DNA from: Anatilimnocola floriformis
Lineage (GTDB): Bacteria > Planctomycetota > Planctomycetia > Pirellulales > Pirellulaceae
NCBI RefSeq assembly: GCF_024256385.1
Contig: NZ_JAMLFW010000001.1
Span: 2,604,001-2,668,000 of the forward strand
DNA: 64,000 bases
Direction: 5' to 3'
Positions 40,713 to 49,753 of this stretch are shown here, piece by piece. The position numbers were made by a program, and so were the translations under genes. The notes under the pieces are model-generated. The model saw only the letters and a program-made list of their open reading frames with translations. It had not been told where the DNA came from and did no database searches. Position 1 is the stretch's first letter; every line of letters begins with the position of its first letter.

Positions 40713-43339
40713 GCTGCAACCTTCTCCGTTCCTGCTGGCGAAGAACGGAGCGCCGGCCAGGCCAGCACCACCATTTCGAGCAGCAGCAAAATCAATGCGG
40801 CTAACGCCAGATACCACCAACTTGCCTGACCGCGAATCGCGGCGCCGGCGAGGCTGATGTCTTCGCTGGCTTCGACCCAACGCAGCGTCGTGCCAGCGGT
40901 TTTTTCTTCGAACTCGGCCCGCGTGAGGGGGAGTAATTCTGATTCCGACGCGGCGCCGTTGACGACGACCGGCACTTCCCAAACAGGCTTGTCTGCGAGC
41001 TTCTCATCGACCTTCGCGACCGCTGTCAGATTGTTCGCATTCGGATCGTGCCGCACACCGGCCACCCGATACACGCCTCGCTGATACAAGCCGTGCAACG
41101 TCACGCCCTGGCGATCGCCGCCGATAAAGCCGATGTCGAGAGGTTCCGGATCGAGCTGCTGCGGCCGCGTGACCGAAACAGTCAGGTCGTGCTGATGGGC
41201 GGGCACTGGCAGCGTGAGTTGCTCGACGGGCTCGTAGTTTCGTTGCGGCAACGTCGAACGCGTCATGGTCCGCAGCAATCGATCGAACATCAAAATCGCG
41301 TTCGTCTTGGGCAGCGTGTTCCACGAAGACAGCAAGCCAGTGGCGACGAACAACACTTCGCCCTGTCCTTGCTTGCGAGCAATCAGAAATGGCGTTTGGG
41401 CGCGATCATCAAAGCGGGCCAGGATGCTGGGCAGTTGTTGCTGCACGAGGAGTTCAATTTGCGAAGTGCGAGCGGCTTCAGCCTCTGCGGACGTGGCCGA
41501 TTTTGCGGCAGCCTTCGCGTCGGGAGCATTTCCTTTGTCATCGGACCAGGTCAACCAATGCGGCGCGAGCACGGCGAGGCTGGCTTCGTCCTTGCGGATC
41601 TGTTCCTGATCGGCAGCGCTGATCTCGCCGGTCGTTTGCTTGGCTGTGAGTGTCTCGCGGCGCTTAGCGATTTCCTCGCGGAGCTTCAGTTCTTCCGTCA
41701 GTCGTTCGCGAGCCGCATTTCGGAGCGCTTCGCGCGTTTCGGCGGTGATATCGGTCGCCACGGCTTTGAAGAAGTAAGGCTCTTCGTACAGATCTTGCAA
41801 TTCCTGCGAACCGGTCGAGGGCAATTCGAAGAGGGCATTGCCGTTCATGCTGGCAAACGACAGCGAGAATGGTTTCGTGTTCGCGCCGGCGACTTCCGGC
41901 ACTTCGCCGACGTTTTCTTTGAGAGGCAGCGGTAAGATGCCGTCGCCCTCGCGCCAGGCAAGTTCCTGCCAGCGGGCCGGATCAAAATCAGCGCCGGCAG
42001 CGATGACCAGGCGGCCCCCCTGACGGACATAATCGCGCAAGAGCGAGACAGTCTCTTCCGACTGCGGTTCTTTCAAACCGGCGAGGACAACCAGCCGTGC
42101 GTCTTGCAGCACTTCCTGGTCGAGTTCGCCCTGCGTGATGTGGCGAATCTTGACAAGTTGCCGCGGAGCATCGGTGCGCGAAGTTTTCGGTGCGAGGAGT
42201 TTTCGCAGATGGCGAGTCTCGCCCAGGTGATTGCGAGCCGCGTCTTCACCAGAACCATACTGATCGACAAAGACGACCGGCAGGCCGGCGACAACCGGCA
42301 GCGCGAGATAACGGACATTGTCGGCCGCCAGCGAATCGTCGCTGATGATCTCCGCCTTCAGCGGAACGAAGATCGGATGATCGGGCTCGGGGACATCGGT
42401 GAGTGTATTGAAGACGTATTCGAACTCGACTTGCTTGCTGCTCGCGCCGGCTTCGAGCGAAATGGCCCGCTCGCCGATGACGGTGTCGCCGTAGGAGAGC
42501 TTGACTTGCATGTCGGACCGCTCGCTGCCGCCACCTTGGTGCTGCAGCTTGACGATGATCGTCGTCGGCGTTTCGATGTCCGCGAGACCATCGGCCACTT
42601 CGATATCGGCGACCCAGCTGTTTTCCCAGGCGGCTGAGGCGCCGGCGGGAGCAACGGCCACGAGTTGCCAGTCCTGCAACTTCTTCAGCACTTCGGCATC
42701 GGCGTCGCGCCAGTTGGTGGCTTGTTGATCGCTGAAGACCACGACGCGCTTCGAAAGTTCAGCGCCGTTCTCAATCGCACGCTGCATCAGATTCACGGCC
42801 TGCGCGAGACTCGTGCTGCGGTCGACGAGTTCGATCTTGCCGATGGCGTCGAGCGCGCCGTCTTTGGTGTCGTACGGATCAAAGCTCGTGCCATCGCGCG
42901 AGCCGCAGGCCGGCAGCACGGTGATCTTGCTGCCGCTTGGCAACTGATCGATCAGGCGGCGGGCGCGATCCTTGGCTTTGTCGAGCAGCGTGCCGTCGAG
43001 CGCTTCGTAGCCCATGCTCAAGCTGTTGTCGATCACGACAATGGCGTGCAATGGCTGGCGTTCATCGACGGCTTGATTGCAGCCGCGAGTGAAAAACGGT
43101 TGAGCAAGCGCGAGACCGAAGAGGAGCACCGCGAGCGTGCGCATCGCGAGCAGCACCATGTCGCGCAGATGCAGGATGCGGCGGTTCCGCTGCATGGCTT
43201 CCTTGAGGAAGTCCATCGCGGCCCACTGCACCGTACGATAGCGCCGGCGGTTGAGCAGATGAATGATGATCGGGCCGCAGGCGCAGGCCACGGCTGCAAA
43301 GGCGAACGACCAGACTGCGAATGACGGAAACCACCACAT
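40709..43339 (-). CDS. BatA/VWA-type membrane protein
   Basis: The 876-residue protein begins with the N-terminal double-span domain of aerotolerance-type BatA proteins: FAAVACACGPIIIHLLNRRR, RTVQWAAMDFLKEAMQRNRR and RDMVLLAMRTLAVLLFGLAL. A VWA domain follows with an intact MIDAS (VVIDNSLSMGYEALD). The large rest is beta-rich with a helical insert around residues 590-690, and the C-terminus has a span (YLALAALILLLLEMVVLAWP). The start ATG 43339 lies one base after the cyclase-fold gene. The family is associated with MoxR and DUF58 proteins, both present downstream. Confidence 0.92.
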   Translation of the reverse strand: MWWFPSFAVWSFAFAAVACACGPIIIHLLNRRRYRTVQWAAMDFLKEAMQRNRRILHLRDMVLLAMRTLAVLLFGLALAQPFFTRGCNQAVDERQPLHAIVVIDNSLSMGYEALDGTLLDKAKDRARRLIDQLPSGSKITVLPACGSRDGTSFDPYDTKDGALDAIGKIELVDRSTSLAQAVNLMQRAIENGAELSKRVVVFSDQQATNWRDADAEVLKKLQDWQLVAVAPAGASAAWENSWVADIEVADGLADIETPTTIIVKLQHQGGGSERSDMQVKLSYGDTVIGERAISLEAGASSKQVEFEYVFNTLTDVPEPDHPIFVPLKAEIISDDSLAADNVRYLALPVVAGLPVVFVDQYGSGEDAARNHLGETRHLRKLLAPKTSRTDAPRQLVKIRHITQGELDQEVLQDARLVVLAGLKEPQSEETVSLLRDYVRQGGRLVIAAGADFDPARWQELAWREGDGILPLPLKENVGEVPEVAGANTKPFSLSFASMNGNALFELPSTGSQELQDLYEEPYFFKAVATDITAETREALRNAARERLTEELKLREEIAKRRETLTAKQTTGEISAADQEQIRKDEASLAVLAPHWLTWSDDKGNAPDAKAAAKSATSAEAEAARTSQIELLVQQQLPSILARFDDRAQTPFLIARKQGQGEVLFVATGLLSSWNTLPKTNAILMFDRLLRTMTRSTLPQRNYEPVEQLTLPVPAHQHDLTVSVTRPQQLDPEPLDIGFIGGDRQGVTLHGLYQRGVYRVAGVRHDPNANNLTAVAKVDEKLADKPVWEVPVVVNGAASESELLPLTRAEFEEKTAGTTLRWVEASEDISLAGAAIRGQASWWYLALAALILLLLEMVVLAWPALRSSPAGTEKVAA

Positions 43340-43340
43340 G

Positions 43341-44516
43341 CTACTTCCCCGCCTTCGCTTTCTGGCGGAAGCTTTCGATCTTCCCTTCTTGCAGGATGGG
43401 GAGATAACGATTGGGAATCGCGAGAATAAAGCAAGCGACGCTCGTCGCGTAGAGCTGCCCCTCGCGGCCGCCGACGTGACCATGCGTCTTCGCGCCCTGA
43501 TCGTGCCAACAGCCGTTGTTCGCCGAAGTCTTGTCTTCTTGAACCTGCGCCGCGACGAGATAATCGCGCAGCCGCGGATAACAATCCTGCCACGGTTCGC
43601 CGTTCACTTGATAGAGAGCCTGGCCGACGTAATACAGCGTGTAAGCATCGAAGGGCATGTTTCCTTTGCGCTCGGTCGCCTTTGGCAGTTCTTTCACCGC
43701 GGCCGAGATCACTTCCATATTCTTGCCGATCCGCCAGTCTTCGTATTCGCCGAACTCCTGCATGCAAACGACGCCGGCCGCGGCCATCGCAATCGTGCCG
43801 CCACCACCGCCACGGCTGTAAGTGAACTGCCCCGGCAACTTCATTTGCTCGGCTTCCGACAAACGGCGGTCACCCTTGCAGGCGTAGTGATCGCGGACGC
43901 TCTTGATGGCGAGCTGAATCACTTCCGGCGGCACTTCGAGACCGCTATCGACGGCCGAACGGAGCGCCTTGGCCTGCATCACGGCGAGGCTCAGATCGTG
44001 ACCATTCTTTTGTTGATGGGCTTTGTAATCCCAGCCGCCATCCTCGCACTGCACATTGGCAATCAGCTTCAAAGCGCCGTCGAGAACGCGATTTAATCGG
44101 CGGTCGCGATTGGCCGTCATCCCGTGTGCCTGGCCGAGGACGAACGTCGCCAGGCCGTGGTTGTACATGTCGCGCTGGCCATCGCTGATGTTGAGCAGGC
44201 CCGAGGGCTTGGCTCGGCTGACGACGAACTCGAGCGCCTTGTCTACTTCGCGGCCATATTTGCCCCGGCCTGGAGCATGCCCGGCCGAAAGAAACGCCAG
44301 AGCACCCATGCCGACCAAGCCTAGGTCGTTCGAGCCCCAGTTTCCTTCGTTCCCCTGATTTCGAGCGAGCCAATCGAGGCCGCGATCGAGCGACAGTTCG
44401 CTTTCGGGGGTGATTTCGTCGAAATCGAGCCGCAAGGACTGAGCTTGGGCCGGCGGCTGTGTCGGTACAACCAACACGGCGACGAGCAAACCAAAGATCA
44501 GCGAGCGCTGCAACAT
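43341..44516 (-). CDS. Secreted terpene-cyclase-fold (squalene-cyclase-like) protein
   Basis: From ATG 44516 the 391-residue protein has a signal peptide (QRSLIFGLLVAVLVVPTQPP). QW-type repeats of the squalene-hopene cyclase / prenyltransferase alpha-alpha barrel follow: GLDWLARNQGNEGNWGSNDL, LIANVQCEDGGWDYKAHQQK and IAMAAAGVVCMQEFG. The DxDD motif of true cyclases is absent, with GHDLSLAVMQAKAL at the matching place. It is therefore likely a non-enzymatic fold, perhaps a binding platform. It is the first gene of the VWA/MoxR cluster by position. Confidence 0.88.
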   Translation of the reverse strand: MLQRSLIFGLLVAVLVVPTQPPAQAQSLRLDFDEITPESELSLDRGLDWLARNQGNEGNWGSNDLGLVGMGALAFLSAGHAPGRGKYGREVDKALEFVVSRAKPSGLLNISDGQRDMYNHGLATFVLGQAHGMTANRDRRLNRVLDGALKLIANVQCEDGGWDYKAHQQKNGHDLSLAVMQAKALRSAVDSGLEVPPEVIQLAIKSVRDHYACKGDRRLSEAEQMKLPGQFTYSRGGGGGTIAMAAAGVVCMQEFGEYEDWRIGKNMEVISAAVKELPKATERKGNMPFDAYTLYYVGQALYQVNGEPWQDCYPRLRDYLVAAQVQEDKTSANNGCWHDQGAKTHGHVGGREGQLYATSVACFILAIPNRYLPILQEGKIESFRQKAKAGK

Positions 44517-44688
44517 CGTTGCCTTTCGGTTGGTTGAGGGTGTGTGGGAGGGAAGGCGGGTAGGAAAACAGGCGAGAACAGCCATTTTCCTTGGCCGGTC
44601 AGTACATTGCTATGGCCGAATAGCGAAAAACGTTACAGATGTGTCGAAATTAACGACAGAAAGTCGGCTTCGCCCAGACTTCGTTCCA

Positions 44689-44707
44689 GACGGACCAATG
44701 GTCCGTC
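44689..44707. repeat. Perfect 9 bp hairpin at the end of the giant partner gene
   Basis: GACGGACCAATGGTCCGTC has 9 bp arms and a single-base centre, immediately after the TAG of the 1400-residue gene. It lacks a T-tract on the minus strand, so it is not a standard terminator. It may protect the 3' end of the message. The remaining 170 bases up to the next gene show nothing. Confidence 0.6.
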
Positions 44708-47700
44708 CTATTGAATGGGGCCGCTTGGCACCAGTTCGACGACATCCCGATTGGGATCGTGCTGTCCGCGACCAAAGAAGGTGAAGACACGGTCCTTGTA
44801 AGGCACCAACACGCCAAGCCGCGGCGCCAAATCTTGTAATGCGGTCAGCCGCGTTGCCGACCGCTCTGCGCCAGTCGCTGGATCCAGCCAAGTGAGTTGG
44901 ATGGTCCATTCTCGCTTGTCAGGCTGCGAAACTTTGCGAGCACAGAGAATCGACTGCTGATCGACAAGCGCATGCGGCTGCATGTCGGCTATTGGCGTGA
45001 ACCATTTCCGTTTGCCGGTTGCAGCGTCGAGCGCTTGCACGCCAGACTCCGTTCGCAGGACGACATTCACTTGCGCAACTCCCCAACAACCCAAGACATC
45101 GGGGATCAGTGTTTCCCATTTTTCAAATCCAGTGGCTGGATCGATGCAAGCCACACTGCGCGTCCCCGGCTGCGCGATGATCAGATCATTGCCTGCCACA
45201 ATCGGCCGCTGAAAAGACTGCAGCACCCAGCGCGGATCCTCTTCGCTCGGCAACGTGACTTGCTTCCGCACCCACGCCACCTGGCCGCGAGCATCGAGCC
45301 CGAGCGTGATGCCACCGAGGGCAACTACCAGACGGTGATCGAGCGGCAGCACCTCGCAGCACGCGCGACTTCCCCAGGTGTTTCGCAGGCGGATTAGGTC
45401 GCGCTGCACTTGCAGTTCGCCGGTTGCGGGATCGAGCACATTCCAGCGAAGTTGGCCTTCTTGATTCTCTTGCAAGGCGACGCTGAGCGCGACGATTTGG
45501 CCGTGCAGATAAACCGGATCGGAGGCAAAGAACTCGCGCTCGCCCCGCTCTGAAGACCAAAGCAAATCGCCGTTCGATTTATTCCAGCAGGAAATTTGCG
45601 GATTGCGCCCGTACAACTGTCGCGCGAGAACTTGATCGCGCAGAACGAGGGGCCGCATGGCGATGAGCGCAAAATCCTGAGCCTTCTGCATCGTTCCGGA
45701 TGGCGTTTTACTTTGCCACATTCGTTGGCCGTTGGTCAGATTGTAGGCAGCCAGTTGAAAACGATTCGTGACCAGCAGCGTGTCTCCTTCGACCGTTGCC
45801 GATAGTTGCATGTCGGGCCAAGCCACTGAATTCTGATTCGTCTTGCGGCCCACTTCTTCCTGCGGACGGTCGCCAACCGGGCCATCGAGGCGGCTACGGT
45901 TGTTGGCCGCAAACGCCGCTGGCTGCGGCACGGCCAGCGAACTTCCGGGAATGATATGAACCGCCGGACTGACGGCGGCACTCGTGCCGCGGCCGCGCAT
46001 TTCCGCAACTAGCGCTTCGAACTGCTGCGGATCGAGCTTCAAATTGTTGAATTGCACTACGCTCGTCGCTGGCGAACCCACATCGCGGCCGAGCATCGCC
46101 GCGGCGAGGCGAATGCGCGGTGCGAGATCACCGGTCAGCAACGGATGTCGTTCGATGGCCAGTTGATAATGGGCCAAGGCTTCTTCAAACCAACCGTTCG
46201 ACAGCGCGCGATCGCCGAGCCAGCGCGAAGCTTCGGCCGACTCCGAAGTAGCGCCGAATTGCACCGTGGCGAGTTCCACCGCCGCCGCATCCGCCGCCGC
46301 CACGGCCTGGCCGATGCGCAGCTTTGCGAGCGGACCATAGCGTTGACCGAGCGCGTCTTTGAGTTGCGGATAGTCACGCAATAGCAACTGCACGGCAACT
46401 GGCAGCGACGTGAGGAGTTGCCGATCTTTCACATAGGGTGAAACGCCGGGCGCTGCTTCTGGATCGACGCAGGTGATCAATCGCGCCGCATCTTCCCAGG
46501 CCTCGCTGTCGAGCACCGACTGCAGTTCGCTGGTCAGGTTGTACGTTTCCTTGCTGACTTCTTCGACGAGGAGCGGCCGCCAGGTTTCTTTGATCACGAC
46601 CGGACCCGTCGCCGCCCGCGTGGCGGTTTCGCGGCGAGCGTGCGCCTCGGCCCAGGCGATCAGCGGAATCGTTTCCTCCAGATGATAGAACCGCAACTGC
46701 TCACAGAGTTCCAAAAGTTCGCGAGGTTGCTGCGCGTAGGCACGCTGCATGAGCTCGGTGCGGATCAAACCCTCGAGCAGCTGCAGTGGCGGACCATAAT
46801 TGCGATTCGCCGTGTGAATCGGCGTGCTGACGTACGTGCGGCGAATCGTCGACCACGGCGGCAGGTTGCGATCTTGGAAAGCTTGCTGGCCGACATTGAC
46901 CAGACGTTTTTCCAAGCCGATCTTCATCGACTGGCCGTCCTTCAGATCGCTGACCAGCACAAACGCATCGCCATGGATTTTGAGCTGCTCGTCGACGGGC
47001 AACTGCCGTGTGTATGGATCGTCGAGCAACAACTCCAGCACTGGATGCGACAGCTCTTTCGTCGCGCCAGCAGCGAGCGTCTTGATTGCGCAAGCCCGTC
47101 GCCATTCGTCGGCGTTCACTTCACCCGGCTTGCCTTTGCTGACCGCTTCCTGCCATTCAGCGAAGGCCGCCGCCGGCAGTGACAAGGCCTGATCGATAAG
47201 TTCCGCTTTCGCGAGGTTCGTCAGCGCAGACAGCTCACGGATTTCCAATCGCACGAGCGTGGCCTCCGTTTTCGGTCGTTTGCCCACGAGGAACAGGCCG
47301 AGCGAATCGATCTTCGGCCGCATCCCTTCGCGCATGTAATCGGGCTGAGCCCAATTGCGGCCGTCCGACGACATCCAGCAGCGGAACGTTCCGCAACCGA
47401 ACTGCAACTGAAGCCAACAATTTTCGGCACTAATGCAAGGTTCTACGGCTTCGTTGTGAGGCCCGAAATCCATTTCGTGATCGTTATCGACGCCGCGCGA
47501 ACGCGCAATCAACCGGCCGTCGCGGCGGTTCTTGAAAAACCGCAGGCACTCATCAGGTTTTCCTTCCTCGCGCCCCAAATACACAGCGACGCCAGGCGTG
47601 ACGTTCTTCAGCTGAAAGATAACTTGCTGCAACCCTTGCTTCGGCAGCGGCGTCCAGCACCAGGCATATTTCTCGGCGTTGTCGTTGCGAAACGTCAGTG

Positions 47701-48910
47701 AGCCGTCGTCGTTCTTGATCGGCGGCGCAACTTCCGGAACGGAAGATTTCCAAGGGAGATCGGCGGGGCGATCGGTTTCGAAGGTCAGTTTCCGCGGCGG
47801 ATCGCTCTGCGGAGCATCCTTCGCGCGGACGAACTGCAAACCATAAAAAGTTGCCCGGCCATCGAAATAAACATCATCGGGCGGCCCGGACAAAGGCGCG
47901 CTCACGAGCACGATGTCGCCGCGACTGAGCACCACCTGGCCATCAGCATAGCGCAGATCGAGCGGACCTCCCTGCCGGATCTCGGTGCGGTAGTTTCGAT
48001 AATCGTCCGTCGCCGTAATCGCCAGCGTGTCAGGCCGGGCGGTTTTGGGTTTGCGCGTCGTGGTGTACGCCGCCCAGCAGCATTGATTGTCTTGGTGATA
48101 GACGAGCGTCACTCCTTCGTTCTTATGAAAGAAGTGAATCTGCAGTTTGTTGTAATTCTCGAGCGACAATCGCAACAGCGAATCGTTAAGCCAAGGCGAT
48201 TTCAGCCGGGCGATTCCTTCCAGCGCGCCGCAGCGGCCAAACTGGGTGTCGACTTCGTGAAAGCGATGGTTTTGTCCCGCGGCGCCTTCGAACCATTGCT
48301 GCAGCGCATCGCGACGAACCACTTCTTTGGTCAGATCGAAGGTTTGATAGGCAATCTCGGCAAACGGCTGCGGCTCGAGCTTCGATTCCGCAACTGCCTG
48401 CCACGGCAGCGGCACGGGGCCGGGCTTGGGAATCTTGTTGGTTCCCGGCAGTTTATTGTCGGTCGCTTGTTCGGGCTTCACCGCCACATTCGGCCCGATT
48501 TCGGTCGGCTCTTCAGGCTTAGGTTCCTCGATTTCTGGCTTTTCCTCTTTCTTCTTATCGCCGTTTTTTTCCTCTTTTTGCTGGGCAATTTCCGGAGTGC
48601 TGAACGCGTTGAACGCGAGCACGCCGACGACCGCGATGGCCGGCACAACAATCATCAGGGCGATGGCGAGCAGGCTGAGCCCACCGCGCTTGGTTTGCTG
48701 GGCGCGGGCCTTGGCGGCAATCTCGGCGGCCGAGACTTTCAGCCGGGCGAGCGCACTTTGCAAATAACTTTCGAAATGCACTTGGCCGGCGAGCGCATCG
48801 CGCAGCGCCGGCGACTCGGCGAGCCGTTTGCGGAGGAGTTCGATTTCCTCCAGCGACAGCTCCTCCGGCATTTTTTCGTCAAGCAGTTGCAGCAATTCCT
48901 GATCAGTCAT
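44708..48910 (-). CDS. Giant membrane partner of an ECF sigma factor, PQQ-like propeller
   Basis: The 1400-residue protein begins with a cytoplasmic helical head (TDQELLQLLDEKMPEELSLE, LRKRLAESPALRDALAGQV), which resembles the head of planctomycete ECF-associated proteins. A span lies at residues 78-100 (LSLLAIALMIVVPAIAVVGV), then a Lys/Glu/Pro-rich linker (108-150). Two concanavalin-like beta domains follow, with PGVAVYLGREEGKPDECLRF, then a helical region about 560-1000. From about residue 1027 there are PQQ-like propeller blades, such as QLAAYNLTNGQRMWQSKTPS, SCWNKSNGDLLWSSERGERE and GVQALDAATGKRKWF. It may sense or be the anti-sigma factor. It begins 31 bases after the sigma gene. Confidence 0.85.
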   Translation of the reverse strand: MTDQELLQLLDEKMPEELSLEEIELLRKRLAESPALRDALAGQVHFESYLQSALARLKVSAAEIAAKARAQQTKRGGLSLLAIALMIVVPAIAVVGVLAFNAFSTPEIAQQKEEKNGDKKKEEKPEIEEPKPEEPTEIGPNVAVKPEQATDNKLPGTNKIPKPGPVPLPWQAVAESKLEPQPFAEIAYQTFDLTKEVVRRDALQQWFEGAAGQNHRFHEVDTQFGRCGALEGIARLKSPWLNDSLLRLSLENYNKLQIHFFHKNEGVTLVYHQDNQCCWAAYTTTRKPKTARPDTLAITATDDYRNYRTEIRQGGPLDLRYADGQVVLSRGDIVLVSAPLSGPPDDVYFDGRATFYGLQFVRAKDAPQSDPPRKLTFETDRPADLPWKSSVPEVAPPIKNDDGSLTFRNDNAEKYAWCWTPLPKQGLQQVIFQLKNVTPGVAVYLGREEGKPDECLRFFKNRRDGRLIARSRGVDNDHEMDFGPHNEAVEPCISAENCWLQLQFGCGTFRCWMSSDGRNWAQPDYMREGMRPKIDSLGLFLVGKRPKTEATLVRLEIRELSALTNLAKAELIDQALSLPAAAFAEWQEAVSKGKPGEVNADEWRRACAIKTLAAGATKELSHPVLELLLDDPYTRQLPVDEQLKIHGDAFVLVSDLKDGQSMKIGLEKRLVNVGQQAFQDRNLPPWSTIRRTYVSTPIHTANRNYGPPLQLLEGLIRTELMQRAYAQQPRELLELCEQLRFYHLEETIPLIAWAEAHARRETATRAATGPVVIKETWRPLLVEEVSKETYNLTSELQSVLDSEAWEDAARLITCVDPEAAPGVSPYVKDRQLLTSLPVAVQLLLRDYPQLKDALGQRYGPLAKLRIGQAVAAADAAAVELATVQFGATSESAEASRWLGDRALSNGWFEEALAHYQLAIERHPLLTGDLAPRIRLAAAMLGRDVGSPATSVVQFNNLKLDPQQFEALVAEMRGRGTSAAVSPAVHIIPGSSLAVPQPAAFAANNRSRLDGPVGDRPQEEVGRKTNQNSVAWPDMQLSATVEGDTLLVTNRFQLAAYNLTNGQRMWQSKTPSGTMQKAQDFALIAMRPLVLRDQVLARQLYGRNPQISCWNKSNGDLLWSSERGEREFFASDPVYLHGQIVALSVALQENQEGQLRWNVLDPATGELQVQRDLIRLRNTWGSRACCEVLPLDHRLVVALGGITLGLDARGQVAWVRKQVTLPSEEDPRWVLQSFQRPIVAGNDLIIAQPGTRSVACIDPATGFEKWETLIPDVLGCWGVAQVNVVLRTESGVQALDAATGKRKWFTPIADMQPHALVDQQSILCARKVSQPDKREWTIQLTWLDPATGAERSATRLTALQDLAPRLGVLVPYKDRVFTFFGRGQHDPNRDVVELVPSGPIQ

Positions 48911-48941
48911 TCGGCCCGTCTTTCAGCGAGTCATTGAACAT

Positions 48942-49616
48942 TTAACTCGGCTCGCTCATCGTTAGTCGACTTTCCAAACACTGCTTCAGCGCCAACCGAG
49001 CCCGGTGCACCAGCAGTCGCACTGCTCCTTCGCTGCGGCGAAGCAGACCAGCGATCTCCGTCATCCGCATCTGCGCCCGGTACCGCAGATCGATCGCTTG
49101 CTTCGCACTCGGCCCTAGCGCCTCCAGGCAATGCGGCAGTGTTTGCAACACATCGCCCGCCGGGGCATGGCGATCCTGCACGAGCTGATCGAGTTCCAGA
49201 CACAGCTCGGTCCAAGCCACTTCTTTTCGTCGGCTGATTCGCTTCACATGCTCGCGAAGTAAGTTCCGCGCGATGCCGATTAGCCAAGGACCGACTTGCG
49301 TTGCCCGCGACAGTTTCTCGCGCCCCTGATAACAGCGGAGAAACGTCTCCTGCGTAAGATCTTCCGCATCGGTCGAATCAAATAGCCGGGCTCGCAAATA
49401 GCCGTAAATCGTTTGCTGATAAAACTCAACCAGCGCCGTGAACGCCTTTTGATCACCCCGCTGAGCGGCCAGGACCAGGCCCTGATGTGGTTCCGCCGTT
49501 GCGGCGTTGAGGGCCGACTGATTCACCGCCAGGCTGGTTTCTTCCTCGGGAAGCGCAGTCTCAGCCGCGAGCGCCACGGCGTCGATGCTTTGCGCGGGTC
49601 GAGGGGCCGAATCCAT
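48942..49616 (-). CDS. ECF-type RNA polymerase sigma factor
   Basis: The 224-residue protein is a sigma-70-family ECF factor. Region 2 is seen in AFTALVEFYQQTIYGYLRAR, FDSTDAEDLTQETFLRCYQG and VGPWLIGIARNLLREHVKRI. Region 4 is seen in LPHCLEALGPSAKQAIDLRY, MTEIAGLLRRSEGAVRLLVH and RARLALKQCLESRL. An N-terminal extension of about 40 residues is Ala/Glu-rich. The downstream gene 31 bases on encodes its probable membrane partner. No -35/-10 target sequence could be assigned. Confidence 0.93.
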   Translation of the reverse strand: MDSAPRPAQSIDAVALAAETALPEEETSLAVNQSALNAATAEPHQGLVLAAQRGDQKAFTALVEFYQQTIYGYLRARLFDSTDAEDLTQETFLRCYQGREKLSRATQVGPWLIGIARNLLREHVKRISRRKEVAWTELCLELDQLVQDRHAPAGDVLQTLPHCLEALGPSAKQAIDLRYRAQMRMTEIAGLLRRSEGAVRLLVHRARLALKQCLESRLTMSEPS

Positions 49617-49753
49617 AGCGTGGTCAGGCAGCGAAGAGGTGGGAGGAATTGGGCAGGCGGGAATTCTTCATCATAGTCGCGAACCCCGCCGATCCGCAAT
49701 CAAGTGGTTCGCAACGACAGCACTGTTACAATATGGGTGACCGCGAATGTTTG

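Noticed and set aside
44640-44707. A rho-independent terminator after the 1400-residue gene
   Set aside because: The hairpin is perfect, but no T-run follows on the minus strand, so it is listed only as a hairpin.
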